Positions 46,803-61,342 are shown, numbered from the stretch's first letter. The stretch is DNA of 64,000 nt from Lethocerus indicus (GCA_019843655.1 JACDQD010000011.1:10210604-10274603), one strand, 5' to 3'. Program-made: numbers and translations. Notes: a model not told the origin generated them from the sequence alone.

Positions 46803-48159
46803 ATTGCAGAGAATTGTGAAACGCACCATAAAATGAATTTCCTATATTAGGGTATGTTTTTATTGGGCTCGGTAATACTCCACTATAAAAAAAAAGACCA
46901 GGAGGTATTACCCAAAAATTAATTAGTTAATTGAAGTAATAATTTTATATAAGCTTCCTTTAGAATTTTGGAATTCGTTCAGATGCTCGTACGGGCATAT
47001 CTAACGCAGACAATGAATACAGAAATTTTAAATAGAACTATTTTACTAAGAGTGTTTAATAACAGTTATTAATGTTCCTTTTATCTTATCTCGAACAATT
47101 GAGGAATATAATGTACACATTTTCCATTATATAGAAATTCGAAATAAAATTCACATTACATTTACGTTGCACAGTAATACGCGAATTGAGTATTTTATAT
47201 ATATTTATAACTCTTGAATTTTTATATTACAAAAAAGAGAGTGAGCAGACACATCACAGCGATTCAGAAAATTCAGTACTCGTGGAGCTGAAATTTCAGC
47301 GATTTAAGAAGAGCCCGTGATGCGGAAAATCAAAACGGGGAATGTCGCCTCCGCTCATTAAATCCAATTAGACCAACTCAAAGAAAGCTTACTATTTTAC
47401 CCCTAATTAAAAAATGTTCTCCGAGGAAACAATTTTCACCTGGAATTTTAGAAGAAGTATCCAATTTTAATTGAATCCTAACTGTTCGTCATGCTCGAGA
47501 TGCGACTGGAGAAGTAAACAGAAGATCTGTTGCTATAACCGATCATTTCTATCGTCAAGGATGACTGAAGAAGTGTTGAAAATATGGGATATAAATGAAA
47601 TATAGAATCATTTTGGACTTATGACGCTAACAGTTCAAACAGGAAGCCCCACTATGGGAAACCAGCATACTTCAAGTGCCAAGCTAACAGGACTGTGGGC
47701 AATCGTTTAAACATCTACCAACTTCTACTGCGATTTGAGCAATTTTAAAAATTTAAACCGAATTTTTTTTCTACTTGTAATCTGTTATCTGTATCGGTGA
47801 AGATCCTGAGTGTTACCGTTACTGAAAACGCGATTTAATGTATATATTCCTTTTATCGCATACTTTAAACGTACAATTCGTTGAGCAATTTAAAAAAAAA
47901 ACAGAAGGAGCCGCTGCTCAGTGAGTGCGTAAAACCCGTAAAAATCGGGCTTTATTGATTCAGGCTTTATTGAATATCTTTGGGCCAATAACGGGGCGAG
48001 TCGTACCCTGCCGGCGAGAAAGTAATAAACGTGCAATCTGAGAGATCCCATCCCCACCATCCACCCCCAACCCCTTCATCCCCCATCATCACTTCTCCAG
48101 TCGCTGCCGGAGTAAACCGAGTAATAAAGTAAAGTTTAACGCCGTTAAGTGTATTAGAA

Positions 48160-48236
48160 CAGCGGGAGGGGGGGGGGCGAGGGCTTAGGGTGGGATGGAG
48201 GGGGGGTATTATTAACTCAAGGGGTAGGGGGGCTCG
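48160..48236 (+). other. G-rich tract with G-quadruplex potential
   Basis: Several runs of three to eleven G residues occur within about 75 bp on the plus strand, including GGGAGGGGGGGGGGCGAGGG. The spacing would allow a G-quadruplex. No gene is near enough to suggest a role. Confidence 0.6.
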
Positions 48237-49301
48237 ACGAAATCAAGTTCTATTCCCATCAGAATGTAAATATATACCGAGCGGCGAAATGAAACCGGAG
48301 ATCTCGATCAATATTGTAGTCGATTCCGGGAAATTTCGAATTTGAATTTCCGCCCTGACATTTGGTAACCGAAACGCAATTTTCCAGCAAAAAGTTAACG
48401 AGCCAACTAAGAACGTACGCTCATCATTACTTATATATACATATAGCAATACATTATATATAGTTCGAAATAATTGTTTCTATTATTCAGCTGAAAGATC
48501 AGTAATTTCAAATGCGAAAGGAATAAATTCTCCACGCATAGGTTTTAAGACCTGAGGAGCATTTTCTTAATTCTTGAAGATAGGGGGTGGGACCTGGGTT
48601 TGTACGGGGGCCGCGAAACATTTATAGGAATTGGATTTTCATTGCAATAGGATTAAAATTTTCAGCAGGTTCCAACATTTTTACTAAAACATTTTTACTT
48701 TTTTTCCAAAGGAAATGTAAGTAACGAAATCGATTTTTTTTCAAATTATTCTGTAATAATTTGAGAGCCGTCATTTCAGATTTTGAATTCATTTTTGTAT
48801 TATGAACTTTTTGACAATAGAGTATACAGTCAGCTAATTATAATCAGCAGTTTATAATTATTATAAAAGGGGTTCGTGCCTGGTAAAGGTTGAGAACCGC
48901 TGGCGTAGTGAATGCACACAATCTTCCGATTCTGCAATGCAAACGAAATCCGGTCATATCTGTTCGGAGTAGGTAGAGGCATCAACGAAAAAGGTTTAAA
49001 GTCCATCACTATTATCTGTAATAGCTGTCAACAATTTAACGTTATATAAATTATATTTCAGTACTTTATTAAACCTAGAACCTGTTCAGTTATCCGATAT
49101 TAATATCTAAAGTGTAAAAAAATGTCAGAGATATTTCAGCCGTCAGTCGTCCGCGTGTTTCGAGTGTTCGCCGAATACGATAACGGAGGATTCCGATCTC
49201 AAATAACGTTTTCGTGTAATCGAAAGTCACACACTAATTATAGGACGTTGGAAAGCGCTCACGTGTCAAGTTGGAGTACTTCATTCGATTTAATCGAGAC
49301 A

Positions 49302-49408
49302 ATGGAATATAGCGGGTCCCGCATTCTCGCCATCGTCGGTAGTATAGCGTTAGTAATACTAATGCGTAACGGTTCGCTAACGAGCGCGCCGGCAGAATTC
49401 AGTGCTAG
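49302..49408 (+). CDS. Possible first coding exon of a secreted or membrane protein
   Basis: An ATG in good context (GACAATGG) opens a 35-codon frame. It starts MEYSGSR, has a hydrophobic core (ILAIVGSIALVILM) and continues to a small-residue stretch TSAPAEF that could be a signal-peptidase site. It ends at AG followed by GTATTA, a usable donor. This is how a neuropeptide or other secreted precursor often begins. I found no downstream exon that completes it and cannot name a family. A chance open frame is a real alternative; the frame is open upstream to 49122. Confidence 0.25.
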
Positions 49409-52400
49409 GTATTAATTTAATATAACTCGCTACGGCAATACTGAATGCTATACAAAGAAGTACGACTGGTTTTGAGATTCGAATAACACTATTATACAAT
49501 CAATCTACCTTCTAGACCGATTTCGGCTTCTCGCTCTCTTCTTTACGTCATGGGATTAATCATTATGGTATTCCACCAACTGTTTGAATAACCAAACTGA
49601 ATGATGATAGAAATAATTGGCCGAAGGAATAGGAATTCGATGGCCTTATCAGTAACCATAAGGTATACCTTACATTAAGGTATAAGGTATAAGGTATCGG
49701 TTATGGATACCGATAGCAATGAACTAAAATTAATGAAAGGACTGTTGAAAATTGTACTATTAGATACGTTCTAGATGTCTTTGATATCGCTTTTAAGTGT
49801 TAAATTTAATTAGTCATTATCCTGTGATGAAATTTATACTATTATTTAGGAAACTACCCCAAATAGTGTTCATTTGTTCGCTACAAAGCTCGAAGCAGTA
49901 CCAATAAATATAAGATTTTACGGTGGGTTTATGTCATTTTATATGTGGCTGGGGCTGGTTATTCGCGGACGCGGATGTCGGTGTATCCGTAATTTCCAGA
50001 TACGAAATCAAGGACTGGAAGGAAGTGGTTCTGGCAATCTCGCGGAGGAATTGACAAGCGCCCTGTTTGAATTTTATTTCAAAACTTTTTCAGCTCGTTT
50101 AAGGATAAATGAAATACGGCATTGTGCGGTTTTCGACTGGCGGATGTGGCCACGCGGTCGGCGAGCGGGTGGAAAATCGAAAAAATAATAGGGTATAAGG
50201 GAAAAACGTAAGGAAAATAAGAAGGCGGTAGTAGTTGTACTACCAATTAATTTAAACCAATTGCCAATTCATTTAAAATTATTAGTGGAATAGCCTCATT
50301 CCGGTATTTGGATGAAAGACGGCTGTTTTTGCCGTCGCTGCAGGATTGGAGTGGAACAACAAGTTAATAAATGATATTTGTTGGAGGCGACAAAGAGGAT
50401 TTGGAATATCACCAATCTTCAGGCGATATGTGGGCGAAGCCTTCATTGTTGCCTACCACAGGAATGAATGAACTTTAAAAAACGTATTACCCTCGCTCTC
50501 TCCTGGGGAATATATACTGAATCAGTATTTTGAGGAATTGACACTTCGCTCACTGTACAGAACAACAAAAACAAGAAGGGTTTCTTTTTGAGAAGAACAA
50601 CAATCTAAAAGGAAATCTGTTAATTTTTTGATTATAAACATTATTTAAACCCCTCTTAGGTTGTCTGCGAGTGTTTGGAAAGCCGTGTAATTCCAGTGAT
50701 CTGTTTCAGCACTCGCGGCTGCGAAATTCGTAGAATAGGTGGACACTTCGATTGCACGGCGCTAGGCCGGTGGAGCATAATGCTCGCACTGCAATGTTAC
50801 CGCGGCGATGCTTTTGGGGGTTGAATTTTCGCGTTTCTTTCCTTTTTTGCGGCTGTCTTCGTTTCCCAATGTTTGTTTTATTTTCTCTTTGTTAAAAAAA
50901 AAAAATTTTTCCGTTTCTGTCGTCTCACTTTATCTAGAGCTCTTCCACCCCTCTTCCTCTCGTTTGAATTTATCAATTTCACGCGGTTTTGGTGGCGTAA
51001 ATTGCATATTCTCCCTTTTTTTAAACGTGAAGAATTCAATTTTTTCCCCCTTCCATCTTGAGATAGGGAACGGGCGCGCGAAGTATTTTAATTGAAACCT
51101 AAGAGTCGAGACATCGTTTTTCGACCACCTCCCCAGAATTTACCCTTATCCAAATTCTTATTCGCTAGTCATAGTATTAGTATATGTCGATGATTTTTGG
51201 CTTATTTCGTGCAATCACTGATCATAATTTGAAGATAGCTAAAATATGCAAAATATTATGCAAGAAATAGTTAGTGCAATGTTTGAAAATGGATACTCAT
51301 ATATGCCGGCTTGCAGGGCCTTCATCAATGCATTAATATTTGGGCATACATATCATATAAATTATGCATCTGTCCTATACCGACGTGTCACACATTCATC
51401 AACAGCTGCATATCCCATGAGTTATGATCGGGCGTCTCGCCTCTTGTACACGCTTGTGACCGCTTTATTTCATCGGGGAAAACTTATATTTTGGGGCCGC
51501 AATTGTTATTAACTGTTATGCGCCTTTCCTGCAGGTATCTGCCTTTCAATCCGTATTTGTTTGAAATGAAATTGATTCACTCGCAACAGGAAAGCGAACA
51601 CTTAAAAGCGTACAAAATGAATAATAGTAAAATGAATTGAACTAACTGGGACAGGATGATTTGCTAGTGCCGACTCTTCAGAAGGCTCCACTATTGTTGG
51701 ACGCATGCCATATAGTACGACGTTTCTCATCGCAAGACGCCTATTCATACGATAAGGTTAAACTATTTTCAGTTCCCCCCACACAAAAGCTATACTTTGA
51801 TTTTATTAATCCGGGGACAATACACGTTCGATATGACGATAATCTCATGTAGAAAACAACTTCAAAAATTCATTGTAAAGAATAATTTATTTAACATAAT
51901 ATAAAACAAAAATATGCAACAAGTATGAAAATTTGTCTAAAAATTTCAAACGGAAACAAAAATACGATAAATCTATAAGAAAAATTGGCCCATGTAGTAG
52001 ATACAAATATAGATACGAAGCCCTAACATATGAGAATTTATTTACTCACTATTTTTCTTATTTTATTATTGGTAGTCACGACTCATTCTTTACAAAAAGT
52101 TTCGACACCTAATATTTACTGCTCCAAAAAAGAATGCGAAGAACACTTAGTTTCTTGAACCTATTGACCTTTAACAATACTTAAATAACAACATACTAAT
52201 TATAATAAAACGTTCTAATAATATTTTAATAACGATGTAATAGTAGTTACTATTCTATAGTCATAATAATATCGCGGATCAACAGCGATGAAAAATAATC
52301 TGAAAATAATATATCACGTTTAAAAATGTCGACGGTTATCACTCCGACAGTTTATAAAAGTAGTTGTATAAAATAATAGGATGATGAATATCAGTGAATG

Positions 52401-55400
52401 AAGTCGAAGCCAGCTATACAATCTTCACAATTTCATATCGTTCCCGGTTGATGATATGTCACCGAGTCAACCGTGAAGCTCTGATCGCGTGTTTCTCTGC
52501 CCCTAACTGCCGTTTCCCATTATTTTCCGCCCAATCCTTTATAAAAAAAAAAATGGGACAATTTCGTCGTTGATTTAATGGAAAAATTTATTCGTATAAA
52601 TTCAATTTACGGCGAGATATCAACGGGTTTCGTAAAGTCATCAGTTTCAACACCTCCTTCGAGACCGAGCGGTGGAATTAAATTTTTTAATTCGGTCTTT
52701 TGAACGTACGGGCGGGTATATGGGCGTTACTCCGAAAAAAGAAAAATGGAGTGGGGATGAGCCGAGTCGCTTCTTGGCCGCTGAAAGGCCCAGGAGCGGC
52801 GGTGCTATTGATTTTTAACCCCCAAAAAAAATTATCGGTACGGCCAAATTAAAGCTCGGGTTTGTGTAACGGGGTCGTCGGTGGGAGGAAGCCTTTGCAA
52901 GACCCTTGTTAGGCGTTAACCCCCCCCCCCCGGGTGCGTCAATGCTCTTCGAGCTGTCGAACTAGCGGCCACTGGTATTCACTGAACGACAGCTAGTTGG
53001 TGCGACTTCGGTTTAAAAAAAAAGAAGAGGATTCGAGCAAAAGCGCCCAGGACAAGCCGCAGAATAAACTACTTATATGAGAGGAGTTCGGAATATCATC
53101 AGTGCACTTTTCCGCCCCGCCTCCCTCCCAGTTTCCTCGTTCTTTTTCTAGACAGGTTTTGGCACCGCGCCATTAAGTTGCAGTACTTTCTGCAAACGCT
53201 GAAAAGGAAACGGACGCCATAATATGAGCGAAAAGAGACCTTAATACTGAGGATGACGATCACATCCTTCCTACCGATTAAAGATACCTGTTAGATAATT
53301 TTTTTTATTCCCCCGTCTGGTTCTTTAAAATTAACACTTAAATGAATTAATTTCCTCCTCACCGTGGGCTCAGTTTGTCGTTGGTTTCTCCCCGCGAATC
53401 ACAGTGTTGGTTGATCTGCGAGGGTTTGGAATAGCGTTATTTTGGCGAATACTCCAGGCGATTTCGTCTCAACCCCCCGGTTTTTGCAAAATCAACGGCC
53501 TGTTAATAAACGTGGAAACTGGTCTAGATTCTATAACCTCGCGGAATTTACGGGAGGCTTAGTGGGGGCTCTGAACTGCCCCTTTATTGACTACTGACGA
53601 CCCAGACTGAATTGCCGAGGCTGAATTGGGGCGAAATGCTAACAGACTGCTGGAGGCGGTACGGAACGCATTTTGAAAACCCGGCTTCGGAGCATTCCAA
53701 GCACGCCAAGCGCCCAATCGGCGAGGGCTTTACAACCGAGGACAGAAATTCCAAAATTGACCTACATACTTCTATAAACACTGTGGCAAACCCAAAGCCC
53801 CATCCGACCTCATCGACCTTGGCAAACCAGTTAACAAAAGCCGGCAGAATCAAGCGGGATACCAGCGAGTGAATTCGAGTTATAAAAATTATATTACGAC
53901 AAACTATATATAAAACCCCTAGCGCGAGTTCAGTTGGAGGATGTTCCGAATCCTGAAACTCACCGTAAAAAGTGACATTGTTTCTAACGAACGACTTCGA
54001 AAACTTGCTTGAAGAAGAAAATTCCTTTTTATTAATGTACATAATTTAAAAGGAACTTTCGAAAAAAATCACCCGATTGAATCAGGATAACTGAATGTGA
54101 CTATGTCATTGTGCAATTCGCTCAACGAATTGATCCCTCTAATTGGCATTAATGATAGATGCTTTGTATTGTTGTTGCTTTCCCGAATTGGGACCCCCGG
54201 GATATAAAATTAGTTAGAGACATGATAATTCTATGTATATTATAACAACGTGTGTACACCACGCCTACATTTCGTGTCAATGAAACTCTGCAATTGTTTA
54301 CCAAGAGGTGTCCGTTGGAAACTGTAAACAGCGCGTGTCGCGAGCGTCAAAAACTCGGTGGGGCTTTGAGGCGCGGGGACCAGCAGAGAGGATCGATAGG
54401 TTGCTCGTGTAAAGAAAGGGCGTATCTGTAACTGAGGAGACATCCTCAACATGAATGAATCCATTGAATCAATCCCACGAATAATCCAGGGAACATATAT
54501 TAATATTTTCAAAACAAATGAGTGAGGATATTTAAGGAATTATTGAAAATCGATTTGTTGCAATGTATTTTGTATCTAACAAAAAGTTAGAAAACTGGTT
54601 TTATCCAATTTCCCTGTGACGTTCATTTCATATCTTACATTTGCTTTAGTTGTACCACAAAAATATATCGAATGAAATTATACCGATAGAACTGTGCAAC
54701 GAACGAATATTTGAAATTCGGGTCATGCTACAGGATTAATTACGAAATTACTGAATGTAATTCAAAATTGACGACATAAAGTCGATGACTCATACAGTTA
54801 TTTCAAGTAGTTTGGCCGGCAGAACTTTTATTTGCCGTAGCTTTTGATTTATGATGCTTCTGTCAAGGAAATATGGATCACTATTTACATTTCGGAGTGG
54901 CCCTTTTCATTTAGATAAAAATCGATGCCGCGCTTATCGGCCGAAAGCGCGTTTTCTTGAAATGTTAAAATACTCCGAGAAACCCGAGCGTAGTTTCAGT
55001 GTAACGAATTTCTCCTATCAATTATTTCGACGTATTTGTGCGAGGCTTCGGAATCGCCCGTCTAAACCGATTTCAGCTTTTCCCTATCTCCAGTAAGAAA
55101 CTACGTGTCTTGGTTACTATGGAGGATGATATTCGAACATACGACCTAATTTCAATCGAAAAAATTAGATATATCAGCACGTAAGAAAATGTATTTACTA
55201 CTACGAAAATTAGCAAAATCAGATGCAGGTAACTGTTGGAAATAATTGCCGATTTATGCTCCTTATTACTATTTGCAGTAGAACTAATTAAAAATGTTAA
55301 ATAAAAATAGTAGGCCCTAAATAGGTACATCGTATAAAACATAACAGATGTCATGGAATTACACTGTTAGGTGTACATATGAGGAATCTAGGATCTGTAC

Positions 55401-56069
55401 TGTGGCAATAGTACAGTATGATGTTTGCAGAATTATGAAATAAGATTGATTCTTTTTATCGATTGGTTCGGCGTGACTGGAATTCCGTTCAGTAAGAAAT
55501 GACGTACGCTCGATTATCCCCCCGGAAATTTTAGATCCGAACCGAAATGGATCCCGGATGAAAATACTGGCGAGAGCATTGACCCGTATTACACGGACAG
55601 TAGGAGATATTTCGCTAACACCTCTCGACGGCGCTATTATCACATAGCGTTTAATTTCAATTTTTCCCTTTCGAGCCCCCCCCCCCAGCCAACGTCCACC
55701 ACCTGTGGTGTCAGAGGCGCGTTGCGCACGTTGTTTATCGGGGTCATCGATTTGTTTGAATTTTCGCAAAATCATGACGAGGACGACGGGGACGGGGGGT
55801 TGGCGGGGGCGGTAGCGCGGGGGGCGGCAGGGGCGGGGCGGTGTCTGTCCTGACCGATCGTTAAAGGGTGAGGTGTGGCTCCCACCGCCCCCGCGCCCTA
55901 ACCCGCCCCCTCCACACCACCATTATTATGTACCAGACCACGCGGGGGTTAAACAGAATCGGGAAAAATCAAATTGCTGAATGCTGAATTTATTTAACGC
56001 GGCCGTAGAAGAATTTTTTTTTTCAACCTTTTATTTTTGTACAACCGACTAAATGTTATAAGTACAAAT
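49409..56069. other. Spacer with no supportable gene
   Basis: Contains a GGTATAAGGTAT mini-repeat near 49660-49695, a poly-C run near 52921-52933 and a region at 53584-54042 that is open on both strands but without recognisable sequence. Two possible foldback-arm remnants lie near 49512 and 55060. No exon is supported. Confidence 0.5.
55770..55925. other. GC-rich block with G-rich and C-rich halves
   Basis: The plus strand is G-rich from about 55780 to 55840 and C-rich from about 55880 to 55920, giving inverted-complement potential and G-quadruplex potential on both strands. It stands out from the AT-rich surroundings. It could be a small CpG-rich regulatory element. Confidence 0.5.
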
Positions 56070-56650
56070 GCTGTATGTATTTCTTCACGTGAATGTCGCG
56101 ATAAAAGAAACCACTCAATTGTGGCACTTTTGACGCAAGAAGAATTATGGTCTAAGGGTTAGCCCTTCTTAGGAAGGGGGGATAATGGCTGGATAAGGGA
56201 GGAAACGAGTGGATTGGGATGAGGAGAAAGGCGGGAGTGGAACTTCAGGAACCTGAATTTTGCGACTTCGTCGACTGTCGGTATGTTGAGGTCATGGTGG
56301 ATTGTTCGGTTAGAAACATACCGGGGAGCATTAAGGACTTTAGCCTGGAATCTTTGGATGCGAGCGATGTTCGATGTCTTGGTGGAACCCCATAGTTCTA
56401 TACCGTATGTCCATGTCGGTTTTAGTATCGCTTTGTATATTGTCAGTTTGTTACATAGGATCAATTTTCATGACCGCTTTAGTAATGGTGTTAGAAGTGT
56501 ACATTTTCGGTTTAAATCGATTCTTTTGAGCGGGTGTGGGGATTCCACGTGAGTCGTTTGCCCAGGTGAAGCCCAAGATAGCGAAACTGCTGTTGGGTGG
56601 GCATAGGAATGGGTATAGGCATAGGAAACGTATGTGGATTGTGGTCGAAA
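56070..56650 (-). mobile_element. Jockey-clade retrotransposon fragment (copy 5), longest 5' extent
   Basis: On the minus strand it carries YLGLHLGKRLTWNPHTR, KLTIYKAILKPTWTYGIELW, an [11 protein letters not shown] block, [10 protein letters not shown] and FHSRLSPHPNPLV, in the order known for Jockey-type reverse transcriptase C-terminal ends, and then the shared 3' UTR. Frames are broken by small indels, so it is non-functional. It shows more of the upstream coding region than the other copies, through the position of YLGLHL. Confidence 0.85.
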
Positions 56651-59600
56651 GCAATAAATAAAGAATATATTAAAACAGGGATCGGCAAACCCCCAGGACC
56701 TCTATTATTAAATACAGTTAATAAAACATTTTCTAACATAGTATATGACGTATATCTATTTTCAGTAATCTTTAATGTGTTTCGTCAACGTTGCTGATTG
56801 CCCTATTATTCGGCCTAATTCTTATACATAATAAATTAAGCTACAGGGCCATTCCCGATGATTGATTTCGCCGAGATTGGGTCGCGCAAATGTACTGTTG
56901 TATGTTCGATGTGGAATTTATGTATGAGGCAATTGAAGACACACGTTAAGAACAACACATTTGTCCAATATCGGGTTCTTCGGTTTTATATTTTTTGTTA
57001 TACAGGAAATTTGATTTCGAACATTAAGCGCACAGAAATCTGTGTCTGAACTCGAATTCGAAATTTGTTATTGTTTCAAACGTCGTATGTGGAATGCACG
57101 TGCGGCTGTAGTGTTCTATGTTTATTCGCACTGGGGGAACTAAAATTCAGAACTCCGCGTAGTCTATTTCTTCCCCGCGTTTTCTTAAAAAAAAACTTTC
57201 TCAATTCCTTCCCGAGAACAAATAACCTGTCTTGCGCTTAATTTGGATCGAAGCGGCGCTAATGCTAGCACCTCACGCGATACCAACAAATCTTACGACA
57301 CATATCTGCGGTGTAATTACGTTCAACCTCCTAGTGGTTGTTATGATGAAAATAAAATTCTGTAGGTTACGTCCAATATCATTTGTTTAGTCGAACTAGA
57401 AACAGATCGTAACGAGAAAAAAAATGGCTAGAAAAAATTACGCACAGGAATATGTAGCGAGAAAAATTAATACAATATTATAAATCTTGACAAATTTATA
57501 GTTAGGTATAGTTATTATAATAGGAAACGAACACATTTTTGTGCCTTCTGGGTCCTGATGGAAAATTAGCATCAGAAATAAATATTACAAATGTTAGAAT
57601 TAAAATGTGACAAAAAACATGTAACATTGTTAAATATAACTGTTTGATATACGGTTATCATAAAAATCCGAACGTCTCTTCGGTCTCACACCTCTTCCGT
57701 CAAGCCCTACAAACTTGAGGAGTTAAATATTTTGAACCCTCCTTTCCTCTGACAATTTTCCGTACTTTTGTTATTCATAAATACTTCGTCTGGAAAAGTT
57801 CTAAGGAAGAACCTCATTTAAATATGGGCTCGACTCCGAATTAGGGGCATTAACAATATCAATATTAATAGGGATCACTTTTTATTTATTCAGCCTCGCC
57901 CCGGTTGAAGTTGAATTGCATTCCGAGGAATTATTTGAAGAAGGTATACGCTTTCCAGCACCTGTTGGTGAAAGGAAATTATGAATTTCTAAATAATAAG
58001 TAACTCATATTATATTAATGTACCAAATATATCAATTCTGTGTGGATCAAATCAAATTACATCTAGGTAAATAATTTTGGTTACCATGACGACGCTAAAA
58101 ACGCAACAAAACAAAAAAGAAACGCATATTGAAATTGTAGAAGTGGGAGTCTTTTAATGTATCCAAAAATAAAAAAATGTCAATAATACACGAAAGTGTT
58201 TTATGCTTTAATGTGGATTCGTTTATAAAGCAAGATAAGCCAAAAAATTATACTGTACGTAAATGTGTACAGTTTATACCTTGTAGTTCTGTAATACCCC
58301 GTGTTTGGTTGAAAATAGTATGTAGCCTCCAGTACAGTATGGCTAGACTGTAGGCATCGCTGATTTTAGACTAGACCGGTTTCCTTCTGCTGGTCACGGT
58401 CAGTATTATTCGCGTCTGTGAGGTCATAAGTTTATCCGCTAGACCGGTTTCCGCTGTTACAGTGATAACTAGCATAGGAAGGTTTACTATCATCGATGGG
58501 CACGCGTAAGTATGAGTTCACCGTCGCGAATAGACACTTCTGGCCCTATTAGCACGTCCTGACGAAGACCATACGGGTAAAGCCGCTATAAACGTTGTAT
58601 ATTCGATAACTCAGCCCGGTATACAGAACGATAGAACGGAGAGAAGTCGTGTGTTTTCTTTAACGCATAAATAAATAAATAGAACGTTCTTTTCAGTTTG
58701 GAAATTGTGTATCGACAATTTATGATTCTCTAAAGTACAACAATGTTACATCACAAATCTTTTTCTTTTTGGTGATTCAGTTATTCTACTCTGTTACCGT
58801 GACAACAGGAGGTAATTACAGCAAACCTGATTTTGTTCCTATTGTTACGATAGTTTAAAACAAAATGCAACTCACGCGAACCATATCGATATTTATTGCA
58901 GTTTTGGAATAAATATGAACCTGGGACCGAGCCACGTTGAAAGCAAATAAGATGAATGACAATTTTAAATCGGTATCGTGATCTCACCCATTTAGAGGGG
59001 ACAGATGGCTTTCCGGACTACACGTAAACTCTAGGGCCCTCCCGATTAGATAAGCGACCGCCGATACAGTCTTAAATGCTGTAAACTGTTTGTTAGGACT
59101 TTTCTAAAAACATTGTTCGCTCAATTTTTTTAATGGGGGGCCGGTCGGATTTTTAATGTGAAGTCTTTAGTCCCTATAACTTCGAACAAACTTTAAATAA
59201 TCGCCCGTTTGGTGAGAAAAACTTTTCGCAAGTATTGCGGTAGTGACATAGTGTGAGATACTTACTCATACCGGGGGTAGATGATGCATACTTCCAATAC
59301 ACTGTTACTGGGTAGTAATGACAAAAAAAATTTTTTTTAAATAGGCTGAAAATTAAGAAAATAGATAGTAAAAGTAGCGCTCTTCTATTAACACTACTCA
59401 GCTATTTATGCAAGTAAAATTTACTTTTTGTTTTCCCATAGTTACAATTTTCTTTTTGTGAGAGTATGTCCTAATAAATTAGGACGTACTTTCATGAATG
59501 GTACTTTCAACTTTTTGTGGGCCATTCAGTTATTATATACATGTAGTGTGTATTACACGACCATTCCAACAAATTTAAAATTCGTTTATGCCTGTTATGC

Positions 59601-59898
59601 AATTTTCTGTTCAATGACATAGCAATAAAATTTCACATTGTTCTAACAAATTATCATCATGCCCCGACTGTCCTGAGTGGTGGACATTGCACCGATACTG
59701 CATACCGTCTGCGATTGTTATATTGAGTGCATTATAATTCTTTATTCGTAATTAAATGAACACGTTTGATTTGATTGTTTGGTTTAACCACTTTATACTT
59801 TATCAATTTCATCAGAATTTATTGTTTCCCGCTGCTGATAGTAGACCACGGTTTCCTTTTTCCTGGCGTTCGCCACTACAGTCATTGACCTAGTTTCT

Positions 59899-59956
<58 letters not shown>

Positions 59957-61342
59957 TATAGAACATTGTGTTGCGTGTTGAGGATTTCTGTCTGGAATCG
60001 TAAATGGTAGAATTTGAGAGATAGCCCCCATCTCCTTGCACGCATTCGTCACCCCCAAAAAATAAAGATTTATTTCCAGCGGGGCGTCTGGTGGTTTATT
60101 CCAGTTTTAAAATGATATATTACCCACTTTGCGCCTCTTGTAGTCGTCCTGTCCCGGTCGGAATTACAACGGAATATGATATTATTTATCTCCTCAGAAT
60201 AAATGTACAACAGCGTAAATATACGTTTGTTCCCTCTTCTCCTCTCTTGCCTTGACATTTTCTTAATTTTATTCTAAATTTTTTTTCATTAAAATTTCAA
60301 TCGGGCATTATTTAAGCTGTTGAACATTGATTGACATATTCGTTATCGTCAACAGTGGTATTCCCTGATAAAAATGGATTTTTGAAATTTGTGGAAAGAT
60401 GCGGTTAACATTGTTTGGAGTATGCAAAAATTTCACGAGTATTATTCCGAAACATTTATTTTAAAAACTAAATTAACAGTAATAGTGGGATGTGGTGTTC
60501 GCGTTAACGACGAAAAAGGGAAAATTAGTTTAGAATTTAAGGTTACAGAAACAGTCGCCAGGCAGTGTTGAGAGCAAACTTTCACGAATGTTACCCCGAA
60601 AAGGAATGAACTAAAAAATAATGGTGTCAAAAATAATTAGTATGAATAATCCTGTCCACGGAGTCTCACCACTGTCTTCCCATCTCGTGTTCCATCATGT
60701 TACTGGCTTCACCGATCAGAAAATGACGGAGGTCGCCCGTCGAGGAGGGGCCCCCTATTTCCGTCCGCCCGACGCCCAATATATCGGTAACATTATTATC
60801 AGTCGCTTGTATCACACGTGTCGCAGCCGTTTCCACTATTTTTACTGTTTTTAACTACATTATTGACGGGCGTATCTACGGAACGAACGGGCGGCAATAA
60901 AAAAGCGATGTTGATGGTCTCACCAGGGCCGTGTCCGCATCGACCGAGCAGTCGCCCGGGCGGAAGAAAGTTTAGTATTGTTGGCCCTAACCGGTATTTA
61001 TGGGACACTGGCGTTATTATATTTTGGCGGGAAGGAGCCGTCCTTTATTGCCGCCCGGGGAGCGCCCCCCAAGATGCCCGCTCCTATTTAATGTCTAGAC
61101 TTGGACGCCGGCCCACTCCAGTATGCCTGCAACTCGGCTATATATCTTCTAGACTTTAAAATTGGCTCATTCCGATATGCTACTTACTATTGCTCAGGAT
61201 AAAAATATTTTAAGACACCAATAATATCACTCACACCTTTTGTCCACCTTATCATTTATTTTATCGCCTCACATAGTTATATATTTAGTAATTCGTATAT
61301 TTAGTTTTTGGAGAATTTCCTATCCATAATAGAAGTATGATA
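56651..61342. other. Spacer with no supportable gene
   Basis: AT-rich sequence with a TA microsatellite and a GC-richer patch near 60640-61100. Two ACTAGACCGGTTTCC/GCTAGACCGGTTTCC words near 58370 and 58440 may be decayed foldback arms. No exon seen. Confidence 0.5.
59901..59952. repeat. Microsatellite (TA)n
   Basis: About 25 TA units, followed by a short AAATATATA tail. Confidence 0.95.

Larger units (their letters stand above)
41665..49301. other. Spacer upstream of calmodulin
   Basis: The first 600 bp are GC- and CpG-rich and give several overlapping open frames of proline/serine/phenylalanine-rich low complexity that do not look like protein. Beyond about 42300 it is AT-rich, with an ATT repeat near 42989-43020. 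I see no convincing exon. Confidence 0.5.

Noticed and set aside
48160..48236. G-rich tract as a telomere-like or satellite repeat
   Set aside because: Run lengths are irregular with no repeating unit and no TTAGG array.
53584..54042. 152-codon minus-strand frame, open on the plus strand too
   Set aside because: No recognisable motif, domain order or membrane pattern. Simultaneous openness on both strands suggests chance or an old relic.
56512..56797. Short frames on both strands near the Jockey fragment
   Set aside because: The minus-strand frame is the upstream piece of the fragment with a Pro-Ile/Met simple repeat. The plus-strand frame is its shadow.
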